The notes under the pieces are model-generated. The model saw nothing but the letters and a program-made list of their open reading frames with translations. It made no database searches and had not been told where the DNA came from. Made by a program: the position numbers and the translations under genes. From Pelomonas baiyunensis (GTDB lineage Bacteria; Pseudomonadota; Gammaproteobacteria; Burkholderiales; Burkholderiaceae_C), in assembly GCF_043555935.1 (NCBI RefSeq), contig NZ_JBIGIB010000004.1, positions 434,001 through 498,000 of the forward strand: a stretch of 64,000 nt of DNA. Reading direction: 5' to 3'. Each line of letters starts with the position of its first letter. Positions within the stretch are counted from its first letter, which is position 1. Below are positions 15,970-24,003 of the stretch, piece by piece.

Positions 15970-16471
15970 GGCGGTTCTCGGCAAAGTCAGGGGTGTCAGG
16001 GTCCGGCTCGAACGCGTCGTCGCCCCAGCGCTGGCGACGGCGCAGATGCAGGCCCAAGGCCGCAAGGCCGCCCACCAGCAGCACGCCGGGCGCAGCCCAT
16101 AGCAGCACGGTGCGTGCTTGCAGTGGCGGGCGGTAGCGCACGAAGTCGCCGTAGCGGTCGGTCATGTAGCGCAGCACCTCGTCCTCGCGGGCGCCCTGGC
16201 GCAGCATGTCGCGCACCTGGTTGCGCAGGTCCACGGCCAGCGCGGCGTGAGAGTCCGCCACGGTCTGGTTCTGGCAGACAAGGCAGCGCAACTCGGCGCT
16301 CAGCGCCAGCACGCGCGCTTCAAGGGCCGGATCGTCGGCGGTGGGTTGCGCCTCCCGCACTGGAGCGGTGCCTTGGGCGTCGGCTTGCAGCACCAGGCAC
16401 GTCAGGGCCACCAGCCCGATGGCCACGGTGCGCAGCCACGCGGGCAAGCGCTCGAACGCGGGCTTGCTCAT
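15959..16471 (-). CDS. ccmH: Cytochrome c maturation thiol-oxidoreductase CcmH
   Basis: A 170-residue CcmH. The signal peptide (about 1-32) is followed by the conserved redox motif RCLVCQNQ, the helix bundle with DLRNQVRDMLRQGAREDEVLRYMTDRYGDFVRYRPP, and a C-terminal transmembrane helix (about 122-142). It reduces the apocytochrome CxxCH cysteines before heme ligation. ATGA overlap with ccmG and an 11-base overlap with ccmI show tight coupling. Confidence 0.95.
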   Translation of the reverse strand: MSKPAFERLPAWLRTVAIGLVALTCLVLQADAQGTAPVREAQPTADDPALEARVLALSAELRCLVCQNQTVADSHAALAVDLRNQVRDMLRQGAREDEVLRYMTDRYGDFVRYRPPLQARTVLLWAAPGVLLVGGLAALGLHLRRRQRWGDDAFEPDPDTPDFAENRHVR

Positions 16472-17034
16472 GGTGCGGCTCCTGTCGCTTCGGTGGCCAG
16501 GCGCGCCAGCAGCGGCTCGATCCGCTCCTTGAGCACCTGCGCGGTGAGCGGCCCGATGTGCTTGTGGCGCACCACGCCGCGGGCGTCGATCACGAAAGTC
16601 TCGGGTACGCCGTACACGCCCCAGTCCAGTCCGGCGCGGCCCAGTTCGTCAAACGCCGAGGCCACGTAGGGGTTGCCCAGGCGCCGCAGCCAGTCCTGCC
16701 CCTGCGGGCGGGTGTCCTTGTAGTCGAGCCCGTACACCGGAACCGACTGCCGACGAGCGAACGCGACCAGTTCCGGGTGCTCTTCGCGGCAGGCGCCGCA
16801 CCAGCTGGCCCACACGTTCAGCAGCCACACCCGGCCCTTGAGCGCTTCACCCGACACCTGCGCGCCGGGGTTGTCCAGTTGCGGGAGCATCAAAGGCGGC
16901 GCGGGCTTGCCGATGAGCGGGCTGGGCACCTCGCGGGGATCGCGGTTCAGGCCCACGGCCAGCACGGCGACCAGGCTCCCGAACGCGGCCAGCGGCAGTA
17001 GCACGGGCCACAGGCGTCGAGGGGTGGCGCTCAT
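16468..17034 (-). CDS. ccmG: Thiol:disulfide interchange protein CcmG/DsbE
   Basis: A 188-residue periplasmic thioredoxin-like protein. The N-terminal membrane anchor is at about 8-28; the thioredoxin domain carries the WASWCGACREEHPEL active site (CxxC) and the cis-proline region YGVPETFVID. It supplies reducing power to CcmH and apocytochrome. Overlaps by ATGA with ccmF upstream and ccmH downstream. Confidence 0.95.
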   Translation of the reverse strand: MSATPRRLWPVLLPLAAFGSLVAVLAVGLNRDPREVPSPLIGKPAPPLMLPQLDNPGAQVSGEALKGRVWLLNVWASWCGACREEHPELVAFARRQSVPVYGLDYKDTRPQGQDWLRRLGNPYVASAFDELGRAGLDWGVYGVPETFVIDARGVVRHKHIGPLTAQVLKERIEPLLARLATEATGAAP

Positions 17035-19010
17035 GCGAGGCCCTCCTGAAGGTGAGATGGGGCGGGCGCGGCTTGCGGCGCCGTCCTTTGGCGGCGGTAC
17101 CGCACGTCGCTGGCAGCCAAGGCGCCGCCCAGGGCCATCAGCAGGCAGCCGCCCCAGATCCAGTCGACAAACGGCTTAACGTAGGCGCGCAGCGTCCAGC
17201 CGCCATCGGGCATGGGCTCACCCAGGGCCACGTACAGGTCCCGCGTCAGGCCGGTGTCGATGGCTGCCTCCGTCATCGGGTTTTGCTGCACGCGGTACAC
17301 GCGTTTTTCGGGCGTCAGGAAGGCGACCGGGTCGCCACCTCGGGTCACGCTGACGCCGGCCTGCACGGCTTGGTAGTTCGGGCCGGTCACGTCGCGGGTG
17401 CCGTCAAAGCGGAACTGGTAGCCGGCCAACGTGACCGTCTCGCCAGCGTGCATGCGTACGTCCTTCTCCACTTCGTAGCCCTTCACCAGCGTCACGCCGA
17501 TGACGAATACCGCCACCCCGGCATGGGCCAGCGACATGCCCCAGCGGGCGCGCCCGAGCTGGCGCAGGTGCGTGGTCAGGCGCGCCAGGCCGCCGTGCGC
17601 AGGCCAGAGGTCGGCCCCCAGGTTGAGCAGGATCCAGAAGGCCACGGCCAAGCCGGCCGCGCTGGCCCAGCCGATGCGGCCGGCGGCGCCACTGGCCAGC
17701 AGGCCGGCAGCCACCGCCACAACCGAGGCCCAGCGCAGGCGCCGAAGCAGCGGAGCTGCATCGGTCTGCTTCCAGCGGGCCAGCGGCCCCAGCGCCATCA
17801 GGAACAGGATGGGGGCCATGAGCGGCGCGAACACCGCCTCGAAGTACGGCACGCCCACCGAGATCTTGCCCAGTCCCAGCGCGTCAAGCACCAGCGGGTA
17901 CAGCGTGCCCAGCAGCACAGCGCCCGCCGCTGCGAGCAGCACCACGTTGTTCACCAGCAGCAGGGTCTCGCGCGAGAGCATCGCGAAGCGCGCCCCCAGG
18001 CCCACCTTGCCGGCCCGCCAGGCGTACAACCCGAGCGCACCGCCCACGGTGATGCCCAGCAGCGCCAGGATGAACAGGCCGCGCTTGGGGTCGGACGCGA
18101 ACGCGTGCACGGAACTCAACACGCCCGAGCGAACCAGGAAGGTGCCCAGCAGCGACAGCGAGAACGCGAGGATGGCCATGAGCACCGTCCACGACTTGAA
18201 GGCGCCGCGCTTTTCCGTCACGGCGAGCGAGTGCATGAGCGCCGTGCCCACCAGCCAGGGCATGAACGACGCGTTCTCCACCGGGTCCCAGAACCACCAG
18301 CCGCCCCAGCCCAGCTCGTAATACGCCCAGCCGCTGCCCAAGGCGATGCCCAGCGTCAGAAACACCCAGGCGGCGGTGGTCCAGGGGCGGGTCCAGCGGG
18401 CCCATTGCGCGTCCAGCTCGCCGCTGAGCAGGGCGGCGATGGCGAACGCGAACGCCACCGAGAAGCCGACGTAGCCCATGTACAGCATGGGCGGGTGGAT
18501 GACCATGCCGGGGTCTTGCAGCAGCGGGTTCAAGTCCCGCCCATCCGGCGGCACCGGCCACAGGCGTTCAAAGGGGTTGGACGTCAGCAGCATGAAAAGC
18601 AGGAAGCCCAGCGCCACCCAGGCCAGTACCGTCAACAGCCGCACCACCAGCGGCTCGGGCAGCCGGCCGCTGGCCTGCGAGACGGCCACCGTCCAGACCT
18701 GCAGCATCAGCAGCCACAGCAGCAGCGAGCCCTCATGCCCGCCCCACACGCCCGCCACCTTGTAGGCCAACGGGAGGGCGGTGTTGCTGTGGTCGGCCAC
18801 GTACAGCACCGAAAAGTCGTCCTGCACGAAGCACAGGGTCAGGCATGCGAAGGCCACCACCACCAGCGCCGCAGTGGCGTGGGCGGTGGGGCGGGTGAGG
18901 GCCAGCCAAGCGTCGCGCTGCCCATGCAGGGCCCACAGCGGCATGACCGACTGCACGAGGCAGGTGCCCAGCGCCAGCCACAGGGCCAGGTGTCCGAGTT
19001 CTGCCGTCAT
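17031..19010 (-). CDS. ccmF: Heme lyase subunit CcmF
   Basis: A 659-residue integral membrane protein with about 14 hydrophobic segments. The WWD heme-handling motif reads WGGWWFWDPVENASFMPW; conserved His residues flank it. With CcmH and CcmI it ligates heme to apocytochrome c in the periplasm. Length and motif are normal. Overlaps ccmE and ccmG by 4 bases each. Confidence 0.96.
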   Translation of the reverse strand: MTAELGHLALWLALGTCLVQSVMPLWALHGQRDAWLALTRPTAHATAALVVVAFACLTLCFVQDDFSVLYVADHSNTALPLAYKVAGVWGGHEGSLLLWLLMLQVWTVAVSQASGRLPEPLVVRLLTVLAWVALGFLLFMLLTSNPFERLWPVPPDGRDLNPLLQDPGMVIHPPMLYMGYVGFSVAFAFAIAALLSGELDAQWARWTRPWTTAAWVFLTLGIALGSGWAYYELGWGGWWFWDPVENASFMPWLVGTALMHSLAVTEKRGAFKSWTVLMAILAFSLSLLGTFLVRSGVLSSVHAFASDPKRGLFILALLGITVGGALGLYAWRAGKVGLGARFAMLSRETLLLVNNVVLLAAAGAVLLGTLYPLVLDALGLGKISVGVPYFEAVFAPLMAPILFLMALGPLARWKQTDAAPLLRRLRWASVVAVAAGLLASGAAGRIGWASAAGLAVAFWILLNLGADLWPAHGGLARLTTHLRQLGRARWGMSLAHAGVAVFVIGVTLVKGYEVEKDVRMHAGETVTLAGYQFRFDGTRDVTGPNYQAVQAGVSVTRGGDPVAFLTPEKRVYRVQQNPMTEAAIDTGLTRDLYVALGEPMPDGGWTLRAYVKPFVDWIWGGCLLMALGGALAASDVRYRRQRTAPQAAPAPSHLQEGLA

Positions 19011-19441
19011 GTGCGGCCTCCGCGCGCGGCCGAAGCGGCCTTCATGGCGGCCGCTGCTTCGGGCGGCATGTAGTTCTCATCGTGCTTGGCGAGCACCTCC
19101 TGGGCGATGAACTCGCCGTTGACGAGGCGACCCTGGGCCACGACACCTTTGCCCTCCTTGAACAGGTCGGGCAGCATGCCTTCGTAGGCCACGGTCATCG
19201 TGCGGGCGGTGTCGGTGACCCGGAAGCTCACCTTCACGCCGTCTCGCTGCACGCTGCCAGCTTCCACCATGCCCCCTACGCGGAACACGCGGCCCGACGG
19301 GGCTTCGCCTGCGCTCACCTGGGTGGGCGTGTAGAAGAACACCAGGTTGCTGTTGAAGGCCCGCAGCACGAGGGCGGTCACCACGCCCAGCGTGACGAGT
19401 GCGCCAGCGGCGGCCGCCAGCTTCCAGTGGCGCGGCTTCAT
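19007..19441 (-). CDS. ccmE: Heme chaperone CcmE
   Basis: A 144-residue periplasmic heme chaperone: N-terminal anchor (about 8-28), OB-fold beta domain (RVGGMVEAGSVQRDG, VAYEGMLPDLFKEGKGVVAQG) and the heme-binding motif LAKHDENYMPP, where the histidine binds heme covalently and the tyrosine is the axial ligand. ATG 19441 (MKPRHWK) is the family start; longer in-frame starts are not protein-like. Confidence 0.95.
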   Translation of the reverse strand: MKPRHWKLAAAAGALVTLGVVTALVLRAFNSNLVFFYTPTQVSAGEAPSGRVFRVGGMVEAGSVQRDGVKVSFRVTDTARTMTVAYEGMLPDLFKEGKGVVAQGRLVNGEFIAQEVLAKHDENYMPPEAAAAMKAASAARGGRT

Positions 19442-19665
19442 GGCAGGTCTCCCGGCGGGCGCGTGTCGCCCCAGGCGCTGGCGCCATCGGCACCCCACTG
19501 CGTGGCACGCCACTGGTGGCGGGCGTCGCGGCGCGCGCGGGCTTTGCGGCGGCACACCCACCAAGGTTCGAACAGCAGCGCCGCCGCCATCACGGCGTAG
19601 GCGGGCCACACGTAAATGCCGTAACCCTGAAGGGCCAGCGCCTCGCTCAGCGCAGTGAAGCTCAT
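19438..19665 (-). CDS. ccmD: Heme exporter protein CcmD
   Basis: A 75-residue protein with a single transmembrane helix (about 14-36, YGIYVWPAYAVMAAALLFEPWW) and a basic C-terminal tail, the typical CcmD layout. It releases holo-CcmE from the CcmC complex. Overlaps both neighbours (ccmC and ccmE) by 4 bases. The C-terminal tail is longer than in many CcmD proteins. Confidence 0.9.
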   Translation of the reverse strand: MSFTALSEALALQGYGIYVWPAYAVMAAALLFEPWWVCRRKARARRDARHQWRATQWGADGASAWGDTRPPGDLP

Positions 19666-20447
19666 CGAATGGTCTCCGAATCCAGGAACTCAGCCACCCA
19701 TTGGTGGTCGGCGTCACGTTCGATCGCGGCCGCTATGGCCCGCGCAAACACCGTGGCAAAGGCATAGGCCCAGCAGGCCAGCGTCATCAGCAGCATGGCC
19801 GTCAACATCGTGGAGGCCATCTTGGGCGCGGCGGTCAGGCTGACGGAGGCGCCCTGGTGCAGCGTGTTCCACCACTTCACGGAGAAATAAATGATGGGCA
19901 CGTTGACCACGCCCACCAGCGCCAGCAGGGCCGAGGCCGCATCCGCGCGACGGGGGTCTTCAAGGCTGGCCGATAGGGCCATGAAGCCGCCGTACAGAAA
20001 CAGCAGGATGAGTTCGCTCGTCAGCCGCGCGTCCCACACCCACCAGGTGCCCCAGGTGGGCTTGCCCCAGCAGGCCCCCGTCCACAAGGCCAGCGCCGTG
20101 AACAGGGCACCCGTGGGGGCAATGGCTTGCGCCAGCACCGAGGCCATGCGCACCTTCCACGCCCAGCCGAGCACTGCCCAGAAGGCCATGGCGACGTACA
20201 GCACCATGGACAGCCAGGCCGCTGGCACATGGATGTAGATGATGCGGTAGGCCTCGCCCTGGGTGGCGTCTGTCGGTGCCACGACGAACCCGACATAGAG
20301 CGCAGCCACCGCCAGCAGCGCGCTGAGCGTCCACAAGGCGGGCACGGCGGGCGACATGACGCGGCAGAACAGCGCCGGCGAGGCCAGCGAGAACGCGCGC
20401 CAACGGGAGGCCGGGAGGGGAAGGCTGGAGGTGGAAGGCATGGTCAC
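19662..20447 (-). CDS. ccmC: Heme transporter CcmC
   Basis: A 261-residue membrane protein with six transmembrane helices and the WWD-type motif WGKPTWGTWWVWDARLTSELIL. It loads heme onto CcmE. GTG 20447 overlaps the ccmB stop by GTGA and is taken as the start; ATG 20441 is an equally possible start two codons later. Confidence 0.94.
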   Translation of the reverse strand: MTMPSTSSLPLPASRWRAFSLASPALFCRVMSPAVPALWTLSALLAVAALYVGFVVAPTDATQGEAYRIIYIHVPAAWLSMVLYVAMAFWAVLGWAWKVRMASVLAQAIAPTGALFTALALWTGACWGKPTWGTWWVWDARLTSELILLFLYGGFMALSASLEDPRRADAASALLALVGVVNVPIIYFSVKWWNTLHQGASVSLTAAPKMASTMLTAMLLMTLACWAYAFATVFARAIAAAIERDADHQWVAEFLDSETIR

Positions 20448-21169
20448 TCACACGCCAGGCGCAGCGCCTTGGCAATCAGGAAAGGGGCGAGCCAGGCCAT
20501 CACCAGCAATTGGGCGGCAATGAGCCCGAGTGGCGCCCACGGTGATTGGCCGGCCATCGTGGCCTGCACGGCGCTGGTGCCGAACACCAGCACGGGGACC
20601 GCCAGTGGCAGCACGATCAGAAGAATCAGTGCCGCGGCCTGGCGCAGCCCGACGGTGAGCGCGGCGCCCACGGCCCCGAGCAGGCTGAGCACGGGCGTGC
20701 CCAGCAACAAGCTGGCGAGCAGGCTCAGCAGGGCGTCGCCGTCCAGCCCGTACAGCACCCCCAGCAGGGGGGCGGCCAGCACCAGGGGGGCTCCGGCCCA
20801 GCACCAGTGGCCCGCCACTTTCACCAGCCCCAGTAACCACAGTGGCGCAGCCCCGAGGCACATCTGGTCCAGGCTGCCGTCGGACTGGTCTTGGGCGAAC
20901 AGCCCGGGCAAGGGCAACAGCGCTGCCAACAGCGCTGCCGACCAGATCAGGCCTGGGGCGACCTGGCGCATCAGGCCCGGGTCGGGGTTCAGCCCCAAGG
21001 GCTGCAGGGCACCACTGACCAGAAAGAAGCCCAGCGGCAACAGGGCCTCGCCTTTGCGGCGTTGCGCAGTTCTCCAGTCGCGGCGCCAAACCGCTCGCGT
21101 GGCGCGCAGAACACCGCTCACTGGCGGTGCCGCCGGCGGCGCGGGGGTGTCGGTCATCACGTGGCTCAT
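20444..21169 (-). CDS. ccmB: Heme exporter permease CcmB
   Basis: A 241-residue membrane protein with six hydrophobic segments; FAQDQSDGSLDQMCLGAAPLW is the typical CcmB cytoplasmic loop. Together with CcmA it forms the ABC unit that frees holo-CcmE. ATG 21169 overlaps the ccmA stop by ATGA; the in-frame extension to 21193 is disfavoured. Confidence 0.94.
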   Translation of the reverse strand: MSHVMTDTPAPPAAPPVSGVLRATRAVWRRDWRTAQRRKGEALLPLGFFLVSGALQPLGLNPDPGLMRQVAPGLIWSAALLAALLPLPGLFAQDQSDGSLDQMCLGAAPLWLLGLVKVAGHWCWAGAPLVLAAPLLGVLYGLDGDALLSLLASLLLGTPVLSLLGAVGAALTVGLRQAAALILLIVLPLAVPVLVFGTSAVQATMAGQSPWAPLGLIAAQLLVMAWLAPFLIAKALRLACE

Positions 21170-21789
21170 GCCGTGCCCTTGGCATCCAGCCACAGCGTTT
21201 GCACGCCCTGGAGTTCGCCGGGCAGGCCCTGGTGGCTGCTCAGAATCCAGCCTCCACGCCGCACCTGGTGGCGCATCAACGCCACGGTCAGCAGCGCCTG
21301 GCCCTCGTCGTCCAATGCATCGAACGGTTCATCCAGCAGCCACAGATGGCGGCCTGCGGCGAGGTCCAGGCGTGCCAGGCTCACGCGGCGGCGCAGGCCT
21401 TGGGAGAGCCGGCGGGCGGGTTGGTCGCGGCGCTCCCACAGCTGCCAGCGCACCAGGGCGCCCTGCACGCCGCGCGGGCGGGTGTCCAGTGCGCCCAGCT
21501 CGGCCAGGCATTCGAGGTTTTCCGCCACGCTCAGCTCGTCTTTGATTGCCAGCGTGTGGCCCACGTACAGCCACTGGGCGCGGTCATGCCGTGTCAGCGT
21601 GCCGCCCGCGGGTGCACTCAAGCCAGCCAGCGTGCGCAGCAGGGTGGTTTTGCCCGAGCCGTTGCGCCCGCGCAGCCACAGCCCCGCGCCGCGCGCCAGC
21701 GACAGCTGCGGCAGCGTCAGCACGCGGCGCCCGCCACGGTCACAGCTGAGGCTGTGGGCCTGGATCAGGCAGTCGCGATCAGAGGTCAT
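21166..21789 (-). CDS. ccmA: Heme exporter ATP-binding protein CcmA
   Basis: A 207-residue ABC ATPase: Walker A GRNGSGKTT (about 42-50), signature LSQGLRRRVSLAR, Walker B LWLLDEPFDALD and the H-loop SSHQ. It drives release of holo-CcmE. The start lies 11 bases inside the end of the upstream barrel gene, so the maturation genes continue directly from the cytochrome genes. Confidence 0.95.
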   Translation of the reverse strand: MTSDRDCLIQAHSLSCDRGGRRVLTLPQLSLARGAGLWLRGRNGSGKTTLLRTLAGLSAPAGGTLTRHDRAQWLYVGHTLAIKDELSVAENLECLAELGALDTRPRGVQGALVRWQLWERRDQPARRLSQGLRRRVSLARLDLAAGRHLWLLDEPFDALDDEGQALLTVALMRHQVRRGGWILSSHQGLPGELQGVQTLWLDAKGTA

Positions 21790-23998
21790 AGCGCAGCCCG
21801 GCGTAGTAGAAGGTGCGGTGCGAACTTTCGTTGCGCGTGGCGCTCTTGGCGTTGCTGAACTCCATGCTCAATTCGGACTCGGCCACCCAGCGCGTCATGA
21901 GTCGCTTGCTGGCGCGCAGGCCCGGCGCCCAGCGCCGCGTGCGCAGCCCGCTGTCTTCCGTTTGCTGGTACAGGCGCAGCGAAGGCTCCAGCAGCCAGCC
22001 CTCACCCACGGCGGAGGCGTTGTTGTAGGAGAGCAGTTCGCCGTGGTAGGTCGGCCCGCGCAGCAGCGTCAGCAGCACGACGTGGGTGTCGCGGGCCGAG
22101 TAGAGGTTGGTGCCGATCAGCTGCGCTCCCATGCTCCAGACGTTTCCGGTGCCGGGTTGACCGTTGGGCAGGATGTCGGCCACCGGGGGCAAGGCGCCCA
22201 CATTGGTCAGGCGCACATCGGCACCGGCTTGCCAGTGCGGCGTGATCGGCCGGCTCACGCTCACCATGGCTTGTGTGCTGAAGGCGGTGGTGCCGCGCAC
22301 CTGCTGGCGCAGCATCGGCAGGCTTTGGGTCAGCAGCAGCTCGTACAGCGTGCGGGCCTGCACCTGGGCCACCGGGTTCTGGAAGAACAGGGCGTTGCCC
22401 AGCATCAGCATGGGCGTGGCGCGCCGGTCGTACAGGACGTTGACGATGGTGTTGTCCGCGCCCTGCCAGGTCGACTGCGTGGAGACGATGTTCCAGCCTT
22501 TGAGCTGGGGGTCGTAGTCCAGCGAGCCCAGGGCGGTGAACGGGCCGGCGAGCATGCGCAGCTCAGCGCCCACGCCACGGCGGTCGGACTGGCCGTCCAC
22601 GGTCTGCTGGATCCAGTACAGGCTGCCGCCGAAGCCCTTGGCGATTTCATCGGCATCGAGCGACACGCCCCAGAACCGGCGTTTGGTGTCCAGCAAGGGG
22701 TCGGTCGGGGCGCCGGCCACGGCGTTCACGCGCCAGCGGGGCGCGAAGCGGTAGCCCGCCTGCACGCCGTCGAAGCGGCCCATCACGCCGCCACCGGTGG
22801 GCGATTGCCGCCCCAGCCGCAGTTGCGCGCCGGGGGCGGTGAGCTTGTAGTCCACGTACAGCGCGGTGAGCTTGTTGCGGTTTTTTTCGGGCCGCATCAG
22901 GTCGTTGGTCTTGGTGTCGCGCAGCACGAGGCGCAGGTCGCTGTCGGCATCACGGCGGCGCCAGTTCACGTCCACGCTGCTCAGCAGCTGGCGCTGGTCG
23001 GTGCCGGAGAGCGTGGCGTCGTTGACGAGCTGCGGCAGGCCGCCCAGTGGCGAGTCCTGGAACTCTTGCGTGCGCACCTTGGACTGACCGCCGTAGTACA
23101 TGACGGCCAACGAGCCGGCCAACGTGGTGGTGGCCGCCGCCCGGGCTGGGTCGCGGCCGGCCTGGATGGCTGCCTCCACCACCGAGGGTGCGGGCGGCGC
23201 CAGGGTCAGCAGGGCCTCGCGGGCGCGGGCGGCGCCGGGGCCTTGGGGGTAGAGCACCAGGTAGCGTTCGTAGTCGGCCCGGGCCCCGTCGGGGTCGCCC
23301 TGGCGCCAGCGGGCTGTCGCGCGCAGCTCCAGCGCGTCGATGCGACCTTCGTGGGGCGGCAGGGCCAGCACCTCGTCCAGCCGCTCCAGCGCCTGGCCGT
23401 GTTCGCCTTGGTCGATGAGTTGGCGGGCGGCCGCCAGTGCGGTGCGTGAGCGCTCCCGCTCGGCGTCGGTCAAGGGGCGGGCCGCGGGCTCGGCGGCCAC
23501 CGGTGCTGGCAATGGGTTCGGTGCCGCCGGGGTCAAGGCCGCGGCCTGGTTGGCCAGCACCAGTTCGATGCTGCGGTTGTTCTGACCCGGTCGGGCGGTG
23601 AATTGGGTGGCCGCGCCAAACCGCAACACCAGCTTGCGGCTGCGCTCCGTGGTGCCCGCGGCTTCGTCGGTCAGCAGCACCAGGAAGCCCCCCTGCGCCA
23701 GCGGCACGCGGCGCTCGCTCGTGACGAGGTTGGGGGCGTCGCCTGTGGCCAGCACGTCGTAGTACACCTGGGCGAGATCGCCGCTGCGGGCCGAGACGGT
23801 GCGCACCAGTTGCACCGGCGCCGCAAAGCGCACGGTCACCACCGCGTTGGCGCCTTCGCGGCGGGCTTCCACGTCGTCGAGCACCTGGGCGTGGGCTGGA
23901 GCCTGGGCCACGCCAAGAAGGACAGCCAGTGTGAACGCAGGCAGTGCCCGGTTTTGGCGGCGCGTGGGGGCCCCTGGCCCCGGGCGATGAAGATGCAT
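21779..23998 (-). CDS. TPR plus outer-membrane beta-barrel-like protein
   Basis: A 739-residue secreted protein. After a signal peptide (about 15-38) come a beta domain (40-150), a short TPR-like helical region (about 185-265, AAARQLIDQGEHGQALERLDEVL, ARWRQGDPDGARADYERYLVLYP) and a long C-terminal region of alternating amphipathic strands ending in YAGLRYDL, a pattern of outer-membrane barrels with an aromatic-type end. By position, straight after the 47-heme gene and before ccmA, it is the best candidate for the barrel that holds a cytochrome across the outer membrane, in the manner of MtrB/PioB. No sequence similarity to those is evident. ATG 24013 is an alternative start. Confidence 0.6.
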   Translation of the reverse strand: MHLHRPGPGAPTRRQNRALPAFTLAVLLGVAQAPAHAQVLDDVEARREGANAVVTVRFAAPVQLVRTVSARSGDLAQVYYDVLATGDAPNLVTSERRVPLAQGGFLVLLTDEAAGTTERSRKLVLRFGAATQFTARPGQNNRSIELVLANQAAALTPAAPNPLPAPVAAEPAARPLTDAERERSRTALAAARQLIDQGEHGQALERLDEVLALPPHEGRIDALELRATARWRQGDPDGARADYERYLVLYPQGPGAARAREALLTLAPPAPSVVEAAIQAGRDPARAAATTTLAGSLAVMYYGGQSKVRTQEFQDSPLGGLPQLVNDATLSGTDQRQLLSSVDVNWRRRDADSDLRLVLRDTKTNDLMRPEKNRNKLTALYVDYKLTAPGAQLRLGRQSPTGGGVMGRFDGVQAGYRFAPRWRVNAVAGAPTDPLLDTKRRFWGVSLDADEIAKGFGGSLYWIQQTVDGQSDRRGVGAELRMLAGPFTALGSLDYDPQLKGWNIVSTQSTWQGADNTIVNVLYDRRATPMLMLGNALFFQNPVAQVQARTLYELLLTQSLPMLRQQVRGTTAFSTQAMVSVSRPITPHWQAGADVRLTNVGALPPVADILPNGQPGTGNVWSMGAQLIGTNLYSARDTHVVLLTLLRGPTYHGELLSYNNASAVGEGWLLEPSLRLYQQTEDSGLRTRRWAPGLRASKRLMTRWVAESELSMEFSNAKSATRNESSHRTFYYAGLRYDL

Positions 23999-24003
23999 GC
24001 TGG

